The notes beneath the pieces are model-generated. The model searched no databases, was not told the DNA's origin, and saw only the letters and a list, made by a program, of their open reading frames with translations. From Bradyrhizobium sp. LTSP849 (GTDB taxonomy: Bacteria > Pseudomonadota > Alphaproteobacteria > Rhizobiales > Xanthobacteraceae): DNA of 64,000 nucleotides. Where the stretch lies: positions 248,001 through 312,000 of the forward strand of contig NZ_JYMR01000051.1 of the NCBI RefSeq assembly GCF_000938255.1. Reading direction: 5' to 3'. This document shows, piece after piece, positions 1 through 9,300 of the stretch (positions are counted from its first letter, which is position 1; the number at the start of each line of letters is the position of its first letter). A program made the translations under genes and the position numbers.

Positions 1-591
1 CTTCGTGCAATCGTTGAAACCTGTTCCAGCTGGAGCGTCATCGGTGAGGCGGCCAATGGCGAAGAGGCGGTTGCACTTGCGTTAGAGTTGCGGCCGGATA
101 TTGTGATCGTCGACTATTCGATGCCGCTCATGAATGGACTGGAGGTCTGTCGCCGCCTCAAGTCGATGCATTTGCGTACCGAGGTTCTGATCCTCACGAT
201 GCACGAGAGCGAGGAACTGTTGACCGAGGCGATTCTGGCGGGCGTACGCGGCTTCTTGTTCAAATCCGACGCGAGAAATCACCTGATTTCGGCCGTCGAG
301 GCATTGCTCGACGGTAGGCCATACTTCACCAGTGTCCTTCTGGAGAAGTTGCTTCATGATTATCAGGTGAACAAGCAAGGCCAGCCGGACGCGCCGCTCC
401 TCACGTCTCGGGAACAGGCCGTCGTTCAGCTCATCGCGGAGGGACATACCAACAGATCCATCGGCGCTGTCTTGAAATTAAGCGTAAAGACTGTCGAGAC
501 CCATCGTGCAGCCGCGATGCGCAAGCTCGGCATGTCATCAACCGCCGAGCTTGTCCGCTATGCCATCCGCAAGAAACTGGTCGCACCCTGA
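1..591 (+). CDS. NarL/FixJ-family response regulator, 5' end outside window
   Basis: The first codon in frame is already inside a receiver domain, so the gene begins upstream of the window; 196 residues are visible. The receiver keeps the phosphoacceptor Asp in IVIVDYSMP (about residue 38) and the Lys of the FKSD segment. The last 65 residues form a LuxR-type helix-turn-helix (LTSREQAVVQLIAEGHTNRS, then VKTVETH), so the protein most likely binds DNA after phosphorylation by a histidine kinase that would lie upstream. It ends with TGA at 589-591. The next gene is on the opposite strand and convergent, so nothing in the window shows its targets. Confidence 0.9.
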   Translation, partial: LRAIVETCSSWSVIGEAANGEEAVALALELRPDIVIVDYSMPLMNGLEVCRRLKSMHLRTEVLILTMHESEELLTEAILAGVRGFLFKSDARNHLISAVEALLDGRPYFTSVLLEKLLHDYQVNKQGQPDAPLLTSREQAVVQLIAEGHTNRSIGAVLKLSVKTVETHRAAAMRKLGMSSTAELVRYAIRKKLVAP

Positions 592-675
592 GTTCGACGA
601 TCGAACAGGCGGGGTAGCTCTCGTCTCTCGATCGAGGCTCGGCCAGCTGTGCTCAGGTGCGCGTAGAACAGCGGT

Positions 676-2514
676 TCAGTTACAGCAACAGGTTCGTGTT
701 GGACGATATTCATCGAGCCTACACATACAGGACGAGGCTATTGGTGTGTCCGCTTTTGCAAGAGCGGCTGCCAGTTTCGACGACAGGAGTGGCAGCTCGA
801 CCGTTTCCTCTCGCCTTTGCAGGCATTCTACCAGGCCGTGAAGGGCCCACACGTTGTCCGGATGCTGAGTGCAGCGTTGCACTCTGTTGGTAAGCCCGAG
901 GTCGTCGCGGTAGATATCCTCCGCTTCGGCGTAGTGTCCCTGCTCCATCAGGAGGGCGGCGAGCGCGTGGCGCGGCGGATGCATCCAGGCCCAGGGCTCG
1001 GTATAGCCGAGATTGTCGTCGCGCCGGACTGCCTCCCGCAGATGGCGATAGCCGGTCTCGTAATTTCCCTTGTGATACTCCAGCTCGCCCTCGAGCATGG
1101 CTTCACCGACCGACAGGACGTCGAGCGCAAAATTGCTGAGAAAGCGTCTGGACGGCGGCACGCGGCTCTTGGCGAGCTGGAAGAGCCGTCGCTCCTCGTC
1201 GGCTTTCGCGAAGTCCTTCAGCGTCGCATGTGCAATTGCGCGCGCGTAGTGGTGCATCGGGATCGTAACCAGGAAGATGTTGCTGTCAGCCGGGACCGGC
1301 TCATCGATGATCTCCTGCCAACGTCCGAAGCGGATCAGAACGTGCATCTTGACCGAGTAATAGCCTTCGGTCGTATTGGCCAGTTTAGGGCGATTGCGGA
1401 CGCCGAGAATGTCGGGTGTGAGCATCTCGCGTATCTTGTCGGCCGCTGCGATGGCTGGCGCAAATTGGCCCAGGAACATGCAGGTAAACATCATCAGATG
1501 CAGGTCGTGACAGCGTGCGGTTACGTAGAAATTCAATGAGCCGGCGTAGTCGGCGTACATATCGTCGGCCTTGATGGCCTTCTCGCTTGCGATCTTGGCT
1601 CGCTCATAGTCGCCGCAAAGGACGTAGATGTGACCCGGCATGTGATTCATGTGCCCGGCGTCAGCGCACAAATTCGACAAGACATCGGCCGATCGCAAGG
1701 CCCGTTCGGGTTCGTTCGACATCTCGAGCAGGTGAATGTGAAGATGAACGATGGCCGGATGCAGAGGAGTGCCCTGTTTGTCGGCCAATGCGATTGACTT
1801 GTCGCAGATCTGCGACGCCTCCACTGTGTCCGCGTTTCGCGCAGGCAATCCCGACTTGACGTCCCAGAGCTTGCGCGGCGTCCGCGTGATCAGTGCCTCG
1901 ACGAACAGCGCCATGATGTCGTGGTCGTCGGGAAACGCATGGTGGACCCGCCGCATCGCGGCGGCGTAGTCATCGTCCCAGCGATCGTACTGCTCCGGTT
2001 CGACGTGGTGCGGCTTCTGAAACCGCTTCGCGAGGGCTTCGACCAGATGACGTTCGGCATCCTCCCGTCCCTCGCTTAGTGCGAGCGCGCGCTGGACATG
2101 ATGGAAAGCCACTTTCGTGATGTGGTCAGCCTCGATCTCTCCCAGGTCGCGCCAGATCAGATTGTAGAACGGGCCCGATCCATACGCGACGCCCCAGTGG
2201 GCCATCACGCAATCCGGATCGAACGCCAGCGCGTTGTAAAAACATTTCACGCCCTCTTCCTGGTTGAAGCCGAGGCACCAGTTCAGTCCCAGGTTAAACC
2301 AATGCTGCGCCTCGGGCGACGTCGTGGCGATCGTTCGGCCGTGGGATCCGAGATCGAATGGATACGCGTCGGCCGATTGTCGTGGGACGGGTTGGGTGCG
2401 AAGATCGGATTGTCCCGATGCAGAACTATCGGCCTGGATTTGCATCTCAATTCCCGTTACGTCGAAGCTGTTCGCCGCGCGCGCCCTGCGTGCAGCGTCA
2501 CGACGATTCCTCAT
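676..2514 (-). CDS. TPR-repeat protein, function unknown
   Basis: A 612-residue protein with no predicted signal peptide. It is built of helical pairs that fit tetratricopeptide repeats, for example AQHWFNLGLNWCLGFNQEEG near residue 70 and later segments around YERAKIASEKAIK, HYAEAEDIY and YHKGNYETGYRHL. Such proteins usually act as binding scaffolds; no catalytic motif is visible. The chosen ATG has a GGAG four bases upstream and overlaps the 3' end of the LysR gene by 17 bases, so the two genes are probably co-transcribed and translationally coupled. A second in-frame ATG at 2445 is also possible. The partner or substrate is not evident; the divergent peptide transporter is a candidate functional neighbour. 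Confidence 0.75.
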   Translation of the reverse strand: MRNRRDAARRARAANSFDVTGIEMQIQADSSASGQSDLRTQPVPRQSADAYPFDLGSHGRTIATTSPEAQHWFNLGLNWCLGFNQEEGVKCFYNALAFDPDCVMAHWGVAYGSGPFYNLIWRDLGEIEADHITKVAFHHVQRALALSEGREDAERHLVEALAKRFQKPHHVEPEQYDRWDDDYAAAMRRVHHAFPDDHDIMALFVEALITRTPRKLWDVKSGLPARNADTVEASQICDKSIALADKQGTPLHPAIVHLHIHLLEMSNEPERALRSADVLSNLCADAGHMNHMPGHIYVLCGDYERAKIASEKAIKADDMYADYAGSLNFYVTARCHDLHLMMFTCMFLGQFAPAIAAADKIREMLTPDILGVRNRPKLANTTEGYYSVKMHVLIRFGRWQEIIDEPVPADSNIFLVTIPMHHYARAIAHATLKDFAKADEERRLFQLAKSRVPPSRRFLSNFALDVLSVGEAMLEGELEYHKGNYETGYRHLREAVRRDDNLGYTEPWAWMHPPRHALAALLMEQGHYAEAEDIYRDDLGLTNRVQRCTQHPDNVWALHGLVECLQRREETVELPLLSSKLAAALAKADTPIASSCMCRLDEYRPTRTCCCN

Positions 2515-3475
2515 TGTTCTCCGGGCCTGTCTTGCGCTTCGTCTTGTCGAAGACCGGCGCCACCATTCCGGGTATGTAACTGTCGGAGATAAACGAACGG
2601 CAGTGGCTTTCGAATGCCTGGAGCAACCGCGATTTGCTTACGGTTTTCAGGGTGGCCGTGCCGATCACCATCGGCCGATTGTCTCCAATCAGCCTCACGC
2701 GCTTCAGGCGTTTTCCGTCCAGGGCCTGATCGGATCTCGGTCTGATGTTGAGAAGCGAGTATCCTAGTCCGTTAGCCACCATCGTCCGGAGAACCTCGAT
2801 GTGCTCCGAACGCGCATAAATGTTTGGTTCGAGGCCGTCCTTCATGAACAAGGCAAGGAAATATTCCCGGCTCAGCGGCAGATCGAGCAGGATCATCGGA
2901 TGCTCGACCATCTCCTCCAGCGTCAATGCGGTCCGGCTCGCCAGAGGATGCGACTCGGCCAAAAGGACGTGCGGGGGCAGCCGGGCCAGTGGCATGAAGT
3001 CGATATCGGCAGGGACTTGCAGGTCATAAATGATCGCGACGTCGATGCGCGATCGCCTCAGATCATCGAGAAGTTGCTCAGGATTGGCTTCCATGTGGGC
3101 AACCTTCGTCGTCGCGAAGGCAGTGGTAAAGGAGTGAACCAGTTCGGGGACCAGCATCGGGGCGAGCGTGACCATGCACCCCAGCGATACCGTCCCACGG
3201 ATCTGGTTACTCGTCTCGGACGCGAAGACATACAGGCGCTGGGCCTGCGCGACGACATTCTTCGCCTCGCGCAGCAAGTCCCGCCCGGCGGGCGTGAGTG
3301 ACAGGCCTTGAGCATGGTGACGGATGAAGAGTTGAACGCCCAGCTCCTTCTCCAGGAAGGAGATTGCGGTCGAGATCGACGGCTGGGAGATATGAATTCG
3401 CTCGGCTGCCAAGGTGATGCTCAGCGTTTCCCCTGCAGCGATGAAATACTCCAACTGGCGAAGCGAATACCGCAT
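2498..3475 (-). CDS. LysR-family transcriptional regulator
   Basis: The protein begins MRYSLRQLEYF and has the standard LysR N-terminal winged helix-turn-helix (AAERIHISQPSISTAISFLE, residues about 20-40) followed by a type-2 periplasmic-binding-like effector domain to residue 325, the usual family length. The start at 3475 places the helix-turn-helix at the normal distance from the N terminus; an ATG at 3520 adds 15 residues and has a slightly better upstream AGGA. The frame stays open upstream to 3709, but that part has no family match. The gene overlaps the downstream TPR gene and is divergent from the peptide ABC operon at 4100, the classical position for a LysR protein that controls its divergent neighbour. 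The effector is unknown. Confidence 0.9.
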   Translation of the reverse strand: MRYSLRQLEYFIAAGETLSITLAAERIHISQPSISTAISFLEKELGVQLFIRHHAQGLSLTPAGRDLLREAKNVVAQAQRLYVFASETSNQIRGTVSLGCMVTLAPMLVPELVHSFTTAFATTKVAHMEANPEQLLDDLRRSRIDVAIIYDLQVPADIDFMPLARLPPHVLLAESHPLASRTALTLEEMVEHPMILLDLPLSREYFLALFMKDGLEPNIYARSEHIEVLRTMVANGLGYSLLNIRPRSDQALDGKRLKRVRLIGDNRPMVIGTATLKTVSKSRLLQAFESHCRSFISDSYIPGMVAPVFDKTKRKTGPENNEESS

Positions 3476-4099
3476 GGAACTGACTCTATTGGCCCAAGAT
3501 GGGGCGTCAAGTGCCGTCATCTGCGCGGAATCCTGTGGGTTTGGCCGATCCCGGAGCGCGGGTGGCCAGGGTTGCGGCAAAGGGTTGTCGCCAGGGACTC
3601 TGGCTGAGCTTCGCGCGCCGCGTCCCAGACTTAAGTCTGGGACGGCGCTGTCGGCGGATCGCGCGGAGGGGTGAGGATCGACGGCGATCGATGATGTCGC
3701 GGCGGCCATTCCTGACGTATCCGAAACAATGCCCGGCCGTCACGAGCCGCGCGGCTTTCCCTGAGGGAAGTGCAGGTCAATCATTGGACACCAGAATATC
3801 TGCCTAGCGGACCGTCGATCAAGAAAAGCTTTGTTTCGATCTGGTTCGGGTTTCTTGAACCGCATTGCTTTCGATCACGCTCCGACACGCCGTCTCCAGA
3901 TTGCGTACTCGAACCGCGCTCAGACCGGATCGGCTGGTTCAAAAATCGCGATCCAATGAAGAGCAAAATACTCTCCGCCTTTTTCTCGAATGCACCGGTC
4001 AAACTGGCGATTGCCAGGGATACGGTGCAGCATGCTCCCTTGACTTCAGAATTATGTCTATACAAAATTGTGGCCGTTCTTCAGGGGAGAGCATACCGA
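3476..4099. promoter_or_regulatory. Divergent intergenic region between LysR gene and peptide transporter
   Basis: About 620 bases separate the LysR start from the binding-protein start. The region holds a 24-bp perfect palindrome at 3621-3644 and, close to the transporter, a TTGACT at 4040-4045 followed by AT-rich sequence that could be its promoter. An AGGGGAGA at 4083-4090 is the ribosome-binding site of the binding protein. Both strands keep long open frames here, but they show no recognisable domain and are treated as non-coding. Confidence 0.5.
3621..3644. promoter_or_regulatory. 24-bp perfect palindrome
   Basis: Each half is CGTCCCAGACTT read from its own outer end, with no spacer, centred between 3632 and 3633. 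It lies 146 bp upstream of the LysR start at 3475 and about 455 bp upstream of the transporter start. LysR boxes are usually T-N11-A and less perfect, so this may be a site for another regulator, a transcribed hairpin or a dispersed repeat. Confidence 0.5.
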
Positions 4100-5695
4100 A
4101 TGGATCGTCGACAGTTCTTGGAGCTGGCTACCGCGGGTGCAGCTTCGTCGCTCTTGGTTCTTCCCGCCTACGGCCAATCCAAATCAAGCCGCATCGTCAT
4201 CGTGTCGGAGTCCAATTCGAATACGCTGGACGTTCACACGCCGGGGGCAAATCGTGCGTCCTACGGACTTTGCATGATGACCTACGACCGGCTGATCCAG
4301 TTCGGTACGAAGATTTTGCCGAACGGAGTGCCCAGCTATGACTACGACAAGCTCGAGCCGCAACTCGCGGAAAGCTGGGAAATCGCGCCTGACAATTCCG
4401 CGGTCGTCTTCAAGCTGAAGCAGGATCTCAAATTCCATGACGGGGCGCCGATAACCGCGCGTGACGTCAAATGGTCGTTCGACCGCTTCGTATCGGTCGG
4501 AGGTTTCCCTCAGCGTCAGATGGAGCAGGTTTCACTCACTGACGTCAATCAGTTCGAGGTTGTCGACGAGCGTACTTTCAAGATCAAGCTTCTGAAGCGA
4601 GACAAGCTTACGCTCCCCAGCCTCGCGATTGTTGTGCCCGGCGTTTACAACAGCGAGCTTTGCAAATCGCACGCGACAACCGCCGACCCCTGGGCGCTGG
4701 AATTCACCAAGATCAATTCAGCGGGCTCAGGCGCCTACAAGGTCGAATCCTTCAAGCCCGACGAGCAGATCATTCTGACGCGGTTCGCGGATTGGAAAGG
4801 AGGGACCCTGCCCAAACAAGAGCGGGCTCTCTATCGGTCCGTGCCCGCGGCCGGCACCCGCCGGGCCTTGGTCGAACGGGCGGACGCCGATGTTGCGAGT
4901 GATCTCCCGCCGCGCGACGTGGCCGACATTGCTGCCGCCAAGAAGATCAAAATCGAGTCGGCGCCGCAGGCGAACACCCTCAGGTATCTTGCGCTTTCGA
5001 CGATAACCAAGCCATTCGACGACGTGCGGGTAAGACAGGCGATCGCCTATGCGATTCCCTACGAAAAGGTGATCGAGAGCGCGGTCTACGGACGGGCCAA
5101 GCCGATGTTCGGTGCGTCTACAGATGCGCCTCGGGACGCTTCCTGGCCGCAGCCGTTCCCCTATAGCCACGATCCCGACAAGGCCAAGGCGCTGCTTGCC
5201 GATGCAGGCCTTGCGGGCGGGTTCGAGACCAAGCTCTACTTCGACGCTGGAGCGGCAACAGTCGACGAGCCGGCCGCGCTCATCATTCAGGATGCACTGG
5301 GCAAGCTCGGCGTGAAGCTGACGATCGAGAAAATTCCGGACTTCTTTGCGAGACGAAGCCAGAAGAACTGGCCGATGGCGATCGACGTTTTCGGCGCCTG
5401 GTTTGACGGAGCGGACTTCTACTTCCGTTGGCTCTGGCACGGGCAAAATACCGTCTTCAATGTCGCAAGCTATAAAAACCCCGAGATGGATAAGCTGCTC
5501 AACGCTGCGAGACAGGCGCGAGAAGGAGCCGAGTACGAATCGATCGCGAAACAATTCATCAAGCTCGCGATGACGGAAGTACCCTACATCCCGCTTTATC
5601 AGCCGGTGCTGGACGTCGCGGTTCAGCAGGATGTCAACGGGTACGTCTATATGTTCCATCGTCAAGTGGATGCGCGCACCCTGGCAAAGGCCTGA
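4100..5695 (+). CDS. ABC transporter substrate-binding protein, family 5 (peptide/nickel type)
   Basis: The 531-residue product starts MDRRQFLELATAGAASSLLV, a twin-arginine type signal (RRQFL) with cleavage likely after AYG, so it should be exported folded to the periplasm. The body has family 5 features: LAESWEIAPD, FKLKQDLKFHDGAPITARDV and the late hinge segment around EVPYIPLYQP. These proteins bind di- or oligopeptides, opines, nickel complexes or similar ligands and deliver them to a DppBC-type permease. The frame is open back to 3770, but the ATG at 4100 has a strong AGGGGAGA site and begins the signal peptide. It is the first gene of a five-gene transporter operon. The ligand cannot be read from sequence. 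Confidence 0.92.
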   Translation: MDRRQFLELATAGAASSLLVLPAYGQSKSSRIVIVSESNSNTLDVHTPGANRASYGLCMMTYDRLIQFGTKILPNGVPSYDYDKLEPQLAESWEIAPDNSAVVFKLKQDLKFHDGAPITARDVKWSFDRFVSVGGFPQRQMEQVSLTDVNQFEVVDERTFKIKLLKRDKLTLPSLAIVVPGVYNSELCKSHATTADPWALEFTKINSAGSGAYKVESFKPDEQIILTRFADWKGGTLPKQERALYRSVPAAGTRRALVERADADVASDLPPRDVADIAAAKKIKIESAPQANTLRYLALSTITKPFDDVRVRQAIAYAIPYEKVIESAVYGRAKPMFGASTDAPRDASWPQPFPYSHDPDKAKALLADAGLAGGFETKLYFDAGAATVDEPAALIIQDALGKLGVKLTIEKIPDFFARRSQKNWPMAIDVFGAWFDGADFYFRWLWHGQNTVFNVASYKNPEMDKLLNAARQAREGAEYESIAKQFIKLAMTEVPYIPLYQPVLDVAVQQDVNGYVYMFHRQVDARTLAKA

Positions 5696-5698
5696 AAG

Positions 5699-6721
5699 TT
5701 GTTTCCTCTGCTGCGATCGGTCATCAAGCGGGTCGCGTTTGCGGTGCCGACCATCTTCGGCGTGGTTTTGGTTTCCTTTGCCCTCACGCGATTGCTGCCG
5801 GGGGACCCGGCGGTCTACTTCGCCGGCGCGGCGCCTACTCCCGAAGCGATCGCCGACATACGCAAGGCCATGCTTCTCGATCGGCCCCTGCTGGAGCAAT
5901 TCGTCTCCTACGTCGTCAATCTGCTTCATGGCGATCTGGGAAAATCGCTGATAACGGGTCAGCCCGTTGTCAAGGACCTGGCGGCGCGAATGCCGGCGAC
6001 GCTCGAGTTGACCGGGCTCTCACTCCTGATCGCATTGCTGGTTTCGATTCCGCTCGGGGTCATCGGAGCGCTTCGGAAGGGAAGCCTGATCGACCACGCT
6101 GCCAGGTTCTTCTCGACGACGGCGTTGTCGATGCCTTCTTTCTTCACGGGCCTGTTGTTGGTCTTCGTCTTCTATTATCTGCTCGGTCTTGCGCCGGCTC
6201 CTCTGGGCCGGATCGATCCACTTGGTCTTCCTCCGCCTGTTAAGTCCGGCCTGATCGTCATCGACGGATTCCTTGCGGGCGACTACGAAAGCGTGACGGA
6301 CGGCCTCGCCCATTTGGTCCTTCCATCGATCGCGCTTGCGCTTTCCGGCATTGGACCTCTGACCCGGATCACGCGAGGAGCGATGCTGACGGTGCTTTCC
6401 AGCGACTTTATCCGGGCTGCCCGTTCTTACGATATGCCGAGGTGGCGACTGGTCTACGTCTATGCGCTCAGAAATGCCATGCTGCCTGTTCTGACCACGG
6501 CTGGCTTCGTGTTCTCGTTTCTGATCAGCGCGAATGTCGTGGTCGAAAAGGTCTTCTCCTGGCCTGGAATCGGATCGTACGCTCTCCAAGCCCTCGTGGC
6601 GTCAGACTATGCGGCCGTGCAAGGCTTCGTGCTCAGCGTGGCGCTCCTCTATGTCTTGATCAATATTCTGATCGACGTCCTTTACGGGATCGTCGACGTT
6701 CGCGTGCGCCTTGCGGAGTAG
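5699..6721 (+). CDS. ABC transporter permease, DppB/OppB type
   Basis: A 340-residue membrane protein with the DppB layout: one N-terminal helix (RVAFAVPTIFGVVLVSFALT), a periplasmic segment with LLPGDPAVYFAG, then five helices. The cytoplasmic coupling loop is TRGAMLTVLSSDFIRAARSY, matching the EAA loop that contacts the ATPase. It begins with TTG three bases after the stop of the binding-protein gene, and its stop is three bases before the next ATG, so it is inside the operon. It pairs with the DppC-type subunit to form the channel. Confidence 0.92.
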   Translation: MFPLLRSVIKRVAFAVPTIFGVVLVSFALTRLLPGDPAVYFAGAAPTPEAIADIRKAMLLDRPLLEQFVSYVVNLLHGDLGKSLITGQPVVKDLAARMPATLELTGLSLLIALLVSIPLGVIGALRKGSLIDHAARFFSTTALSMPSFFTGLLLVFVFYYLLGLAPAPLGRIDPLGLPPPVKSGLIVIDGFLAGDYESVTDGLAHLVLPSIALALSGIGPLTRITRGAMLTVLSSDFIRAARSYDMPRWRLVYVYALRNAMLPVLTTAGFVFSFLISANVVVEKVFSWPGIGSYALQALVASDYAAVQGFVLSVALLYVLINILIDVLYGIVDVRVRLAE

Positions 6722-6724
6722 GAC

Positions 6725-7567
6725 ATGGAGTTTGCTGCAACCCTCCAGGACGGCTTGCGTCGAGACCCTCTGACCGCGACCACGATGGCGATCATCGTGA
6801 TCATCTGTCTCGTTGCGATCTTTGGTCCGTTCGTTGCGTCTCATGATCCCCTCGCCACCAATCCTTCGATAGCGCTCAAGCCCCCAACCTGGGAACACCC
6901 TTGCGGCACTGATCAGGTGGGCCGGGATATATGTACAAGGATCGTCTACGCCACACGTCTCGATCTGTTCATTGCGCTGTCTGCGGTGGGGTTAGGGCTC
7001 ATCATCGGGGGCCTGATCGGGAGTCTCGCCGGCTTCTTCGGTGGAATCGTCGACCGCCTGGCCATGTGGATCGTAGACACGATCATGGCATTCCCGCTCT
7101 TCGTGCTCGCTATGGGAATCGTCGCCGCACTCGGAAACAGCCTCGAGAACATCATCTATGCGACAGCCATCGTGAATGTGCCGTTTTATGCTCGGACAAT
7201 GCGAGCTGAGATGAAGCAACGCCGCGAGATGGGCTTTGTGGAGGCGGCGAGAGTGAGCGGGAACGGCCCTTTCAGAATTCTTGCCGTTCACCTCGTTCCC
7301 ACGGCCGTACCCCAGCTCATGATTCAAGCGACGTTGACGATGGGCTGGGCCATGCTCAACGCTGCCGCTCTGTCCTTTATCGGTCTCGGGATCAGGCCTC
7401 CGACGCCGGAGTGGGGGATCATGGTGGCAGAGGGCGCGAGCTTCATCATTACGGGCGAATGGTGGGTCGCGCTCTTCCCGGGGATGACTTTGGTTCTGGT
7501 GGTTCTATCGCTCAACCTCGTGGGCGACGGCTTGCGCGACGTCCTCGATGCCAGGGAACGACGCTAG
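6725..7567 (+). CDS. ABC transporter permease, DppC/OppC type
   Basis: A 280-residue inner-membrane protein of the DppC family. The N-terminal helix (TTMAIIVIICLVAIFGPFVA) is followed by the characteristic HPCGTDQVGRDICTRIVYATR segment and a five-helix core with the EAA-type loop around MGFVEAARVSGNGPFRIL. It is the second channel half of the peptide-type importer. Its TAG stop shares its last base with the GTG start of the ATPase gene, which indicates translational coupling. Confidence 0.92.
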   Translation: MEFAATLQDGLRRDPLTATTMAIIVIICLVAIFGPFVASHDPLATNPSIALKPPTWEHPCGTDQVGRDICTRIVYATRLDLFIALSAVGLGLIIGGLIGSLAGFFGGIVDRLAMWIVDTIMAFPLFVLAMGIVAALGNSLENIIYATAIVNVPFYARTMRAEMKQRREMGFVEAARVSGNGPFRILAVHLVPTAVPQLMIQATLTMGWAMLNAAALSFIGLGIRPPTPEWGIMVAEGASFIITGEWWVALFPGMTLVLVVLSLNLVGDGLRDVLDARERR

Positions 7568-8478
7568 TGCTCGAAGTCAGGAACCTGTCGATCGAATTTT
7601 CCACGCGCCGCGGTACGGTCAAGGCGCTGGATCGGATCGATTTGAGTATTGCTCCCGGCGAGATTGTCGGCCTCGTCGGCGAAAGCGGCTCCGGAAAGTC
7701 CGTTCTGTCCTACGCGATATCGGGTTTGCTGGATCGGTCCGCCCGAATCGCGAGCGGTGAAATCCGGTGGCACGGAGCCGTCATCGAGCCGGTCAGGGAG
7801 CGGCGGAGCACGCATGCCGCGATCGCCCAGATATTCCAGAATCCCCGGGCGAGCCTGAATCCGATCATGACCGTGCGCCGTCAGCTTGGCGATGTTGCGG
7901 GGAGGGACCGGGTGCTGTCGCTCCTCGAAAATGTCCGCATCGATCCAAATCGCGCGGACCATTATCCGTTCGAACTTTCAGGCGGTCAGTGCCAACGCGT
8001 CGGGATCGCGCTCGCTCTTGGCTGTGAACCTGAACTTCTGATCGCGGATGAACCGACCACCGGGCTCGACGTGACAACCGAAGCCGCGATCATGGCTCTC
8101 ATCGGAGATCTTTCGCAACGGCGTGGGATGGCGACCTTGCTGGTCACGCACAATCTGGCGCTCGCTGCCGCGAATTGCGATCGCATCGCCGTGATGCACG
8201 CCGGACAACTCGTCGAGTGCGGGCCTGCCGAGCAGTTGGCTTACTCGCCGATGCATCCGTACGCGGAACAATTGCTTGCATCCGTTCCCCAGCATTCCGA
8301 GAGCGCCGACGATCTTCGGACGGTACCGGGCCTGCTCCCCGACTTGGCGGGGCCTTTGCTGCCCTGTCGCTTTGCGCCCAGATGCGATCGTCACCAACCG
8401 GATTGCGATGCATCGCCTCTATCCTTGATCGCCCGTTCTCCGCAGCATTTTGTTGCGTGCAGGCACCCGCTATGTTGA
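7567..8478 (+). CDS. ABC transporter ATP-binding protein, DppD type
   Basis: A 303-residue ATPase. Walker A is GESGSGKS (about residue 40), the signature is LSGGQCQRVGIA, Walker B is LLIADEPTTGLD and the switch His is in LLVTHNL. The C terminus has the oligopeptide/dipeptide-type extension (LPCRFAPRCDRHQPDC) with the cysteines typical of DppD and OppD. I place the start at the GTG at 7567, which overlaps the permease stop and gives VLEVRNLSIEF, the normal beginning; the frame is open further upstream but that part overlaps the permease. The Walker A is one residue shorter than the usual GESGSGKST only because the next residue is Val. Confidence 0.9.
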   Translation: MLEVRNLSIEFSTRRGTVKALDRIDLSIAPGEIVGLVGESGSGKSVLSYAISGLLDRSARIASGEIRWHGAVIEPVRERRSTHAAIAQIFQNPRASLNPIMTVRRQLGDVAGRDRVLSLLENVRIDPNRADHYPFELSGGQCQRVGIALALGCEPELLIADEPTTGLDVTTEAAIMALIGDLSQRRGMATLLVTHNLALAAANCDRIAVMHAGQLVECGPAEQLAYSPMHPYAEQLLASVPQHSESADDLRTVPGLLPDLAGPLLPCRFAPRCDRHQPDCDASPLSLIARSPQHFVACRHPLC

Positions 8479-9287
8479 AAGTCTCGCGTCTCACGAAATC
8501 GTTCAAGGGGCGAGGATGGCGGTCGCACGACGTTCTCGCGGTCGACGACGTCAATTTCGAGATTGCTCGCGGGGGAAGTCTCGGCGTCGTCGGCGAAAGC
8601 GGGTCGGGAAAGAGCACGCTGGCGCGGATGATCTCGCGCCTGATCGACAATACTGGCGGCAGCATCGCATTCGAGGGAATCGACATCGGCGCGGTGTCGC
8701 CATCGTCGTTCGTGCGCCGTCCAGAGAGACGGAGGATACAACACGTCTTTCAGGATACGGGTGAGAATCTGACGCCGCATCTGACTGCGGGCGCAGCTAT
8801 CGCCGATCCGATTCGAAGGCTCGTCGGGTTGGCCGACGAACGGCAAATCCGTCTGAAAGTGGAAGCTCTCGCCACCAGCGTTGCACTTAATCCGGAGCTG
8901 CTGAATCGCTACCCTCATCAGCTATCGGGAGGACAGAAGGCGCGCGTGGGAATTGCGCGCGCGCTTGCCTCTGCCCCGGATTTGCTGATTCTGGATGAGC
9001 CGACCGCCGCCCTCGATGTCTCGGTTCAGGCGGCCATTCTGAAGCTGCTTCATGGTCTGAGGAGCGAATTCCGCCTCGCTTATTTGTTCATAAGCCACGA
9101 CATCGAGGTTGTCAGACTGATGTGCGAGGATGTTATCATCATGCGCCTCGGTCGTGTCGTCGAACAGGGGCCTACGCGGCAGATTCTCAAGGCTCCCCAG
9201 AGCGACTACGGGCGTGAGCTGCTGGAAGCTGTCCCTCGCCTTAACGACCGAAAGCATGCCTCGCGTGCCATGATCGCGCCAAGCTGA
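8472..9287 (+). CDS. ABC transporter ATP-binding protein, DppF type
   Basis: A 271-residue ATPase, second of the pair. It starts MLKVSRLTKSF seven bases inside the end of the previous gene. Motifs: Walker A GESGSGKST (about residue 44), signature LSGGQKARVGIA, Walker B LLILDEPTAALD and switch His in LFISHDIEV. It lacks the extended DppD-type cysteine tail but ends with the SDYGRELLEAVPRL segment common in DppF. With the DppD-like subunit it powers the importer. A PhnD-like binding protein gene follows after 13 bases, so the operon may continue. Confidence 0.9.
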   Translation: MLKVSRLTKSFKGRGWRSHDVLAVDDVNFEIARGGSLGVVGESGSGKSTLARMISRLIDNTGGSIAFEGIDIGAVSPSSFVRRPERRRIQHVFQDTGENLTPHLTAGAAIADPIRRLVGLADERQIRLKVEALATSVALNPELLNRYPHQLSGGQKARVGIARALASAPDLLILDEPTAALDVSVQAAILKLLHGLRSEFRLAYLFISHDIEVVRLMCEDVIIMRLGRVVEQGPTRQILKAPQSDYGRELLEAVPRLNDRKHASRAMIAPS

Positions 9288-9300
9288 CGAGAGAGATCAG

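Noticed and set aside
4727..5929. 400-codon frame on the - strand opposite the peptide-binding protein gene
   Set aside because: Charged low-complexity sequence without motifs, antisense to a clear gene.
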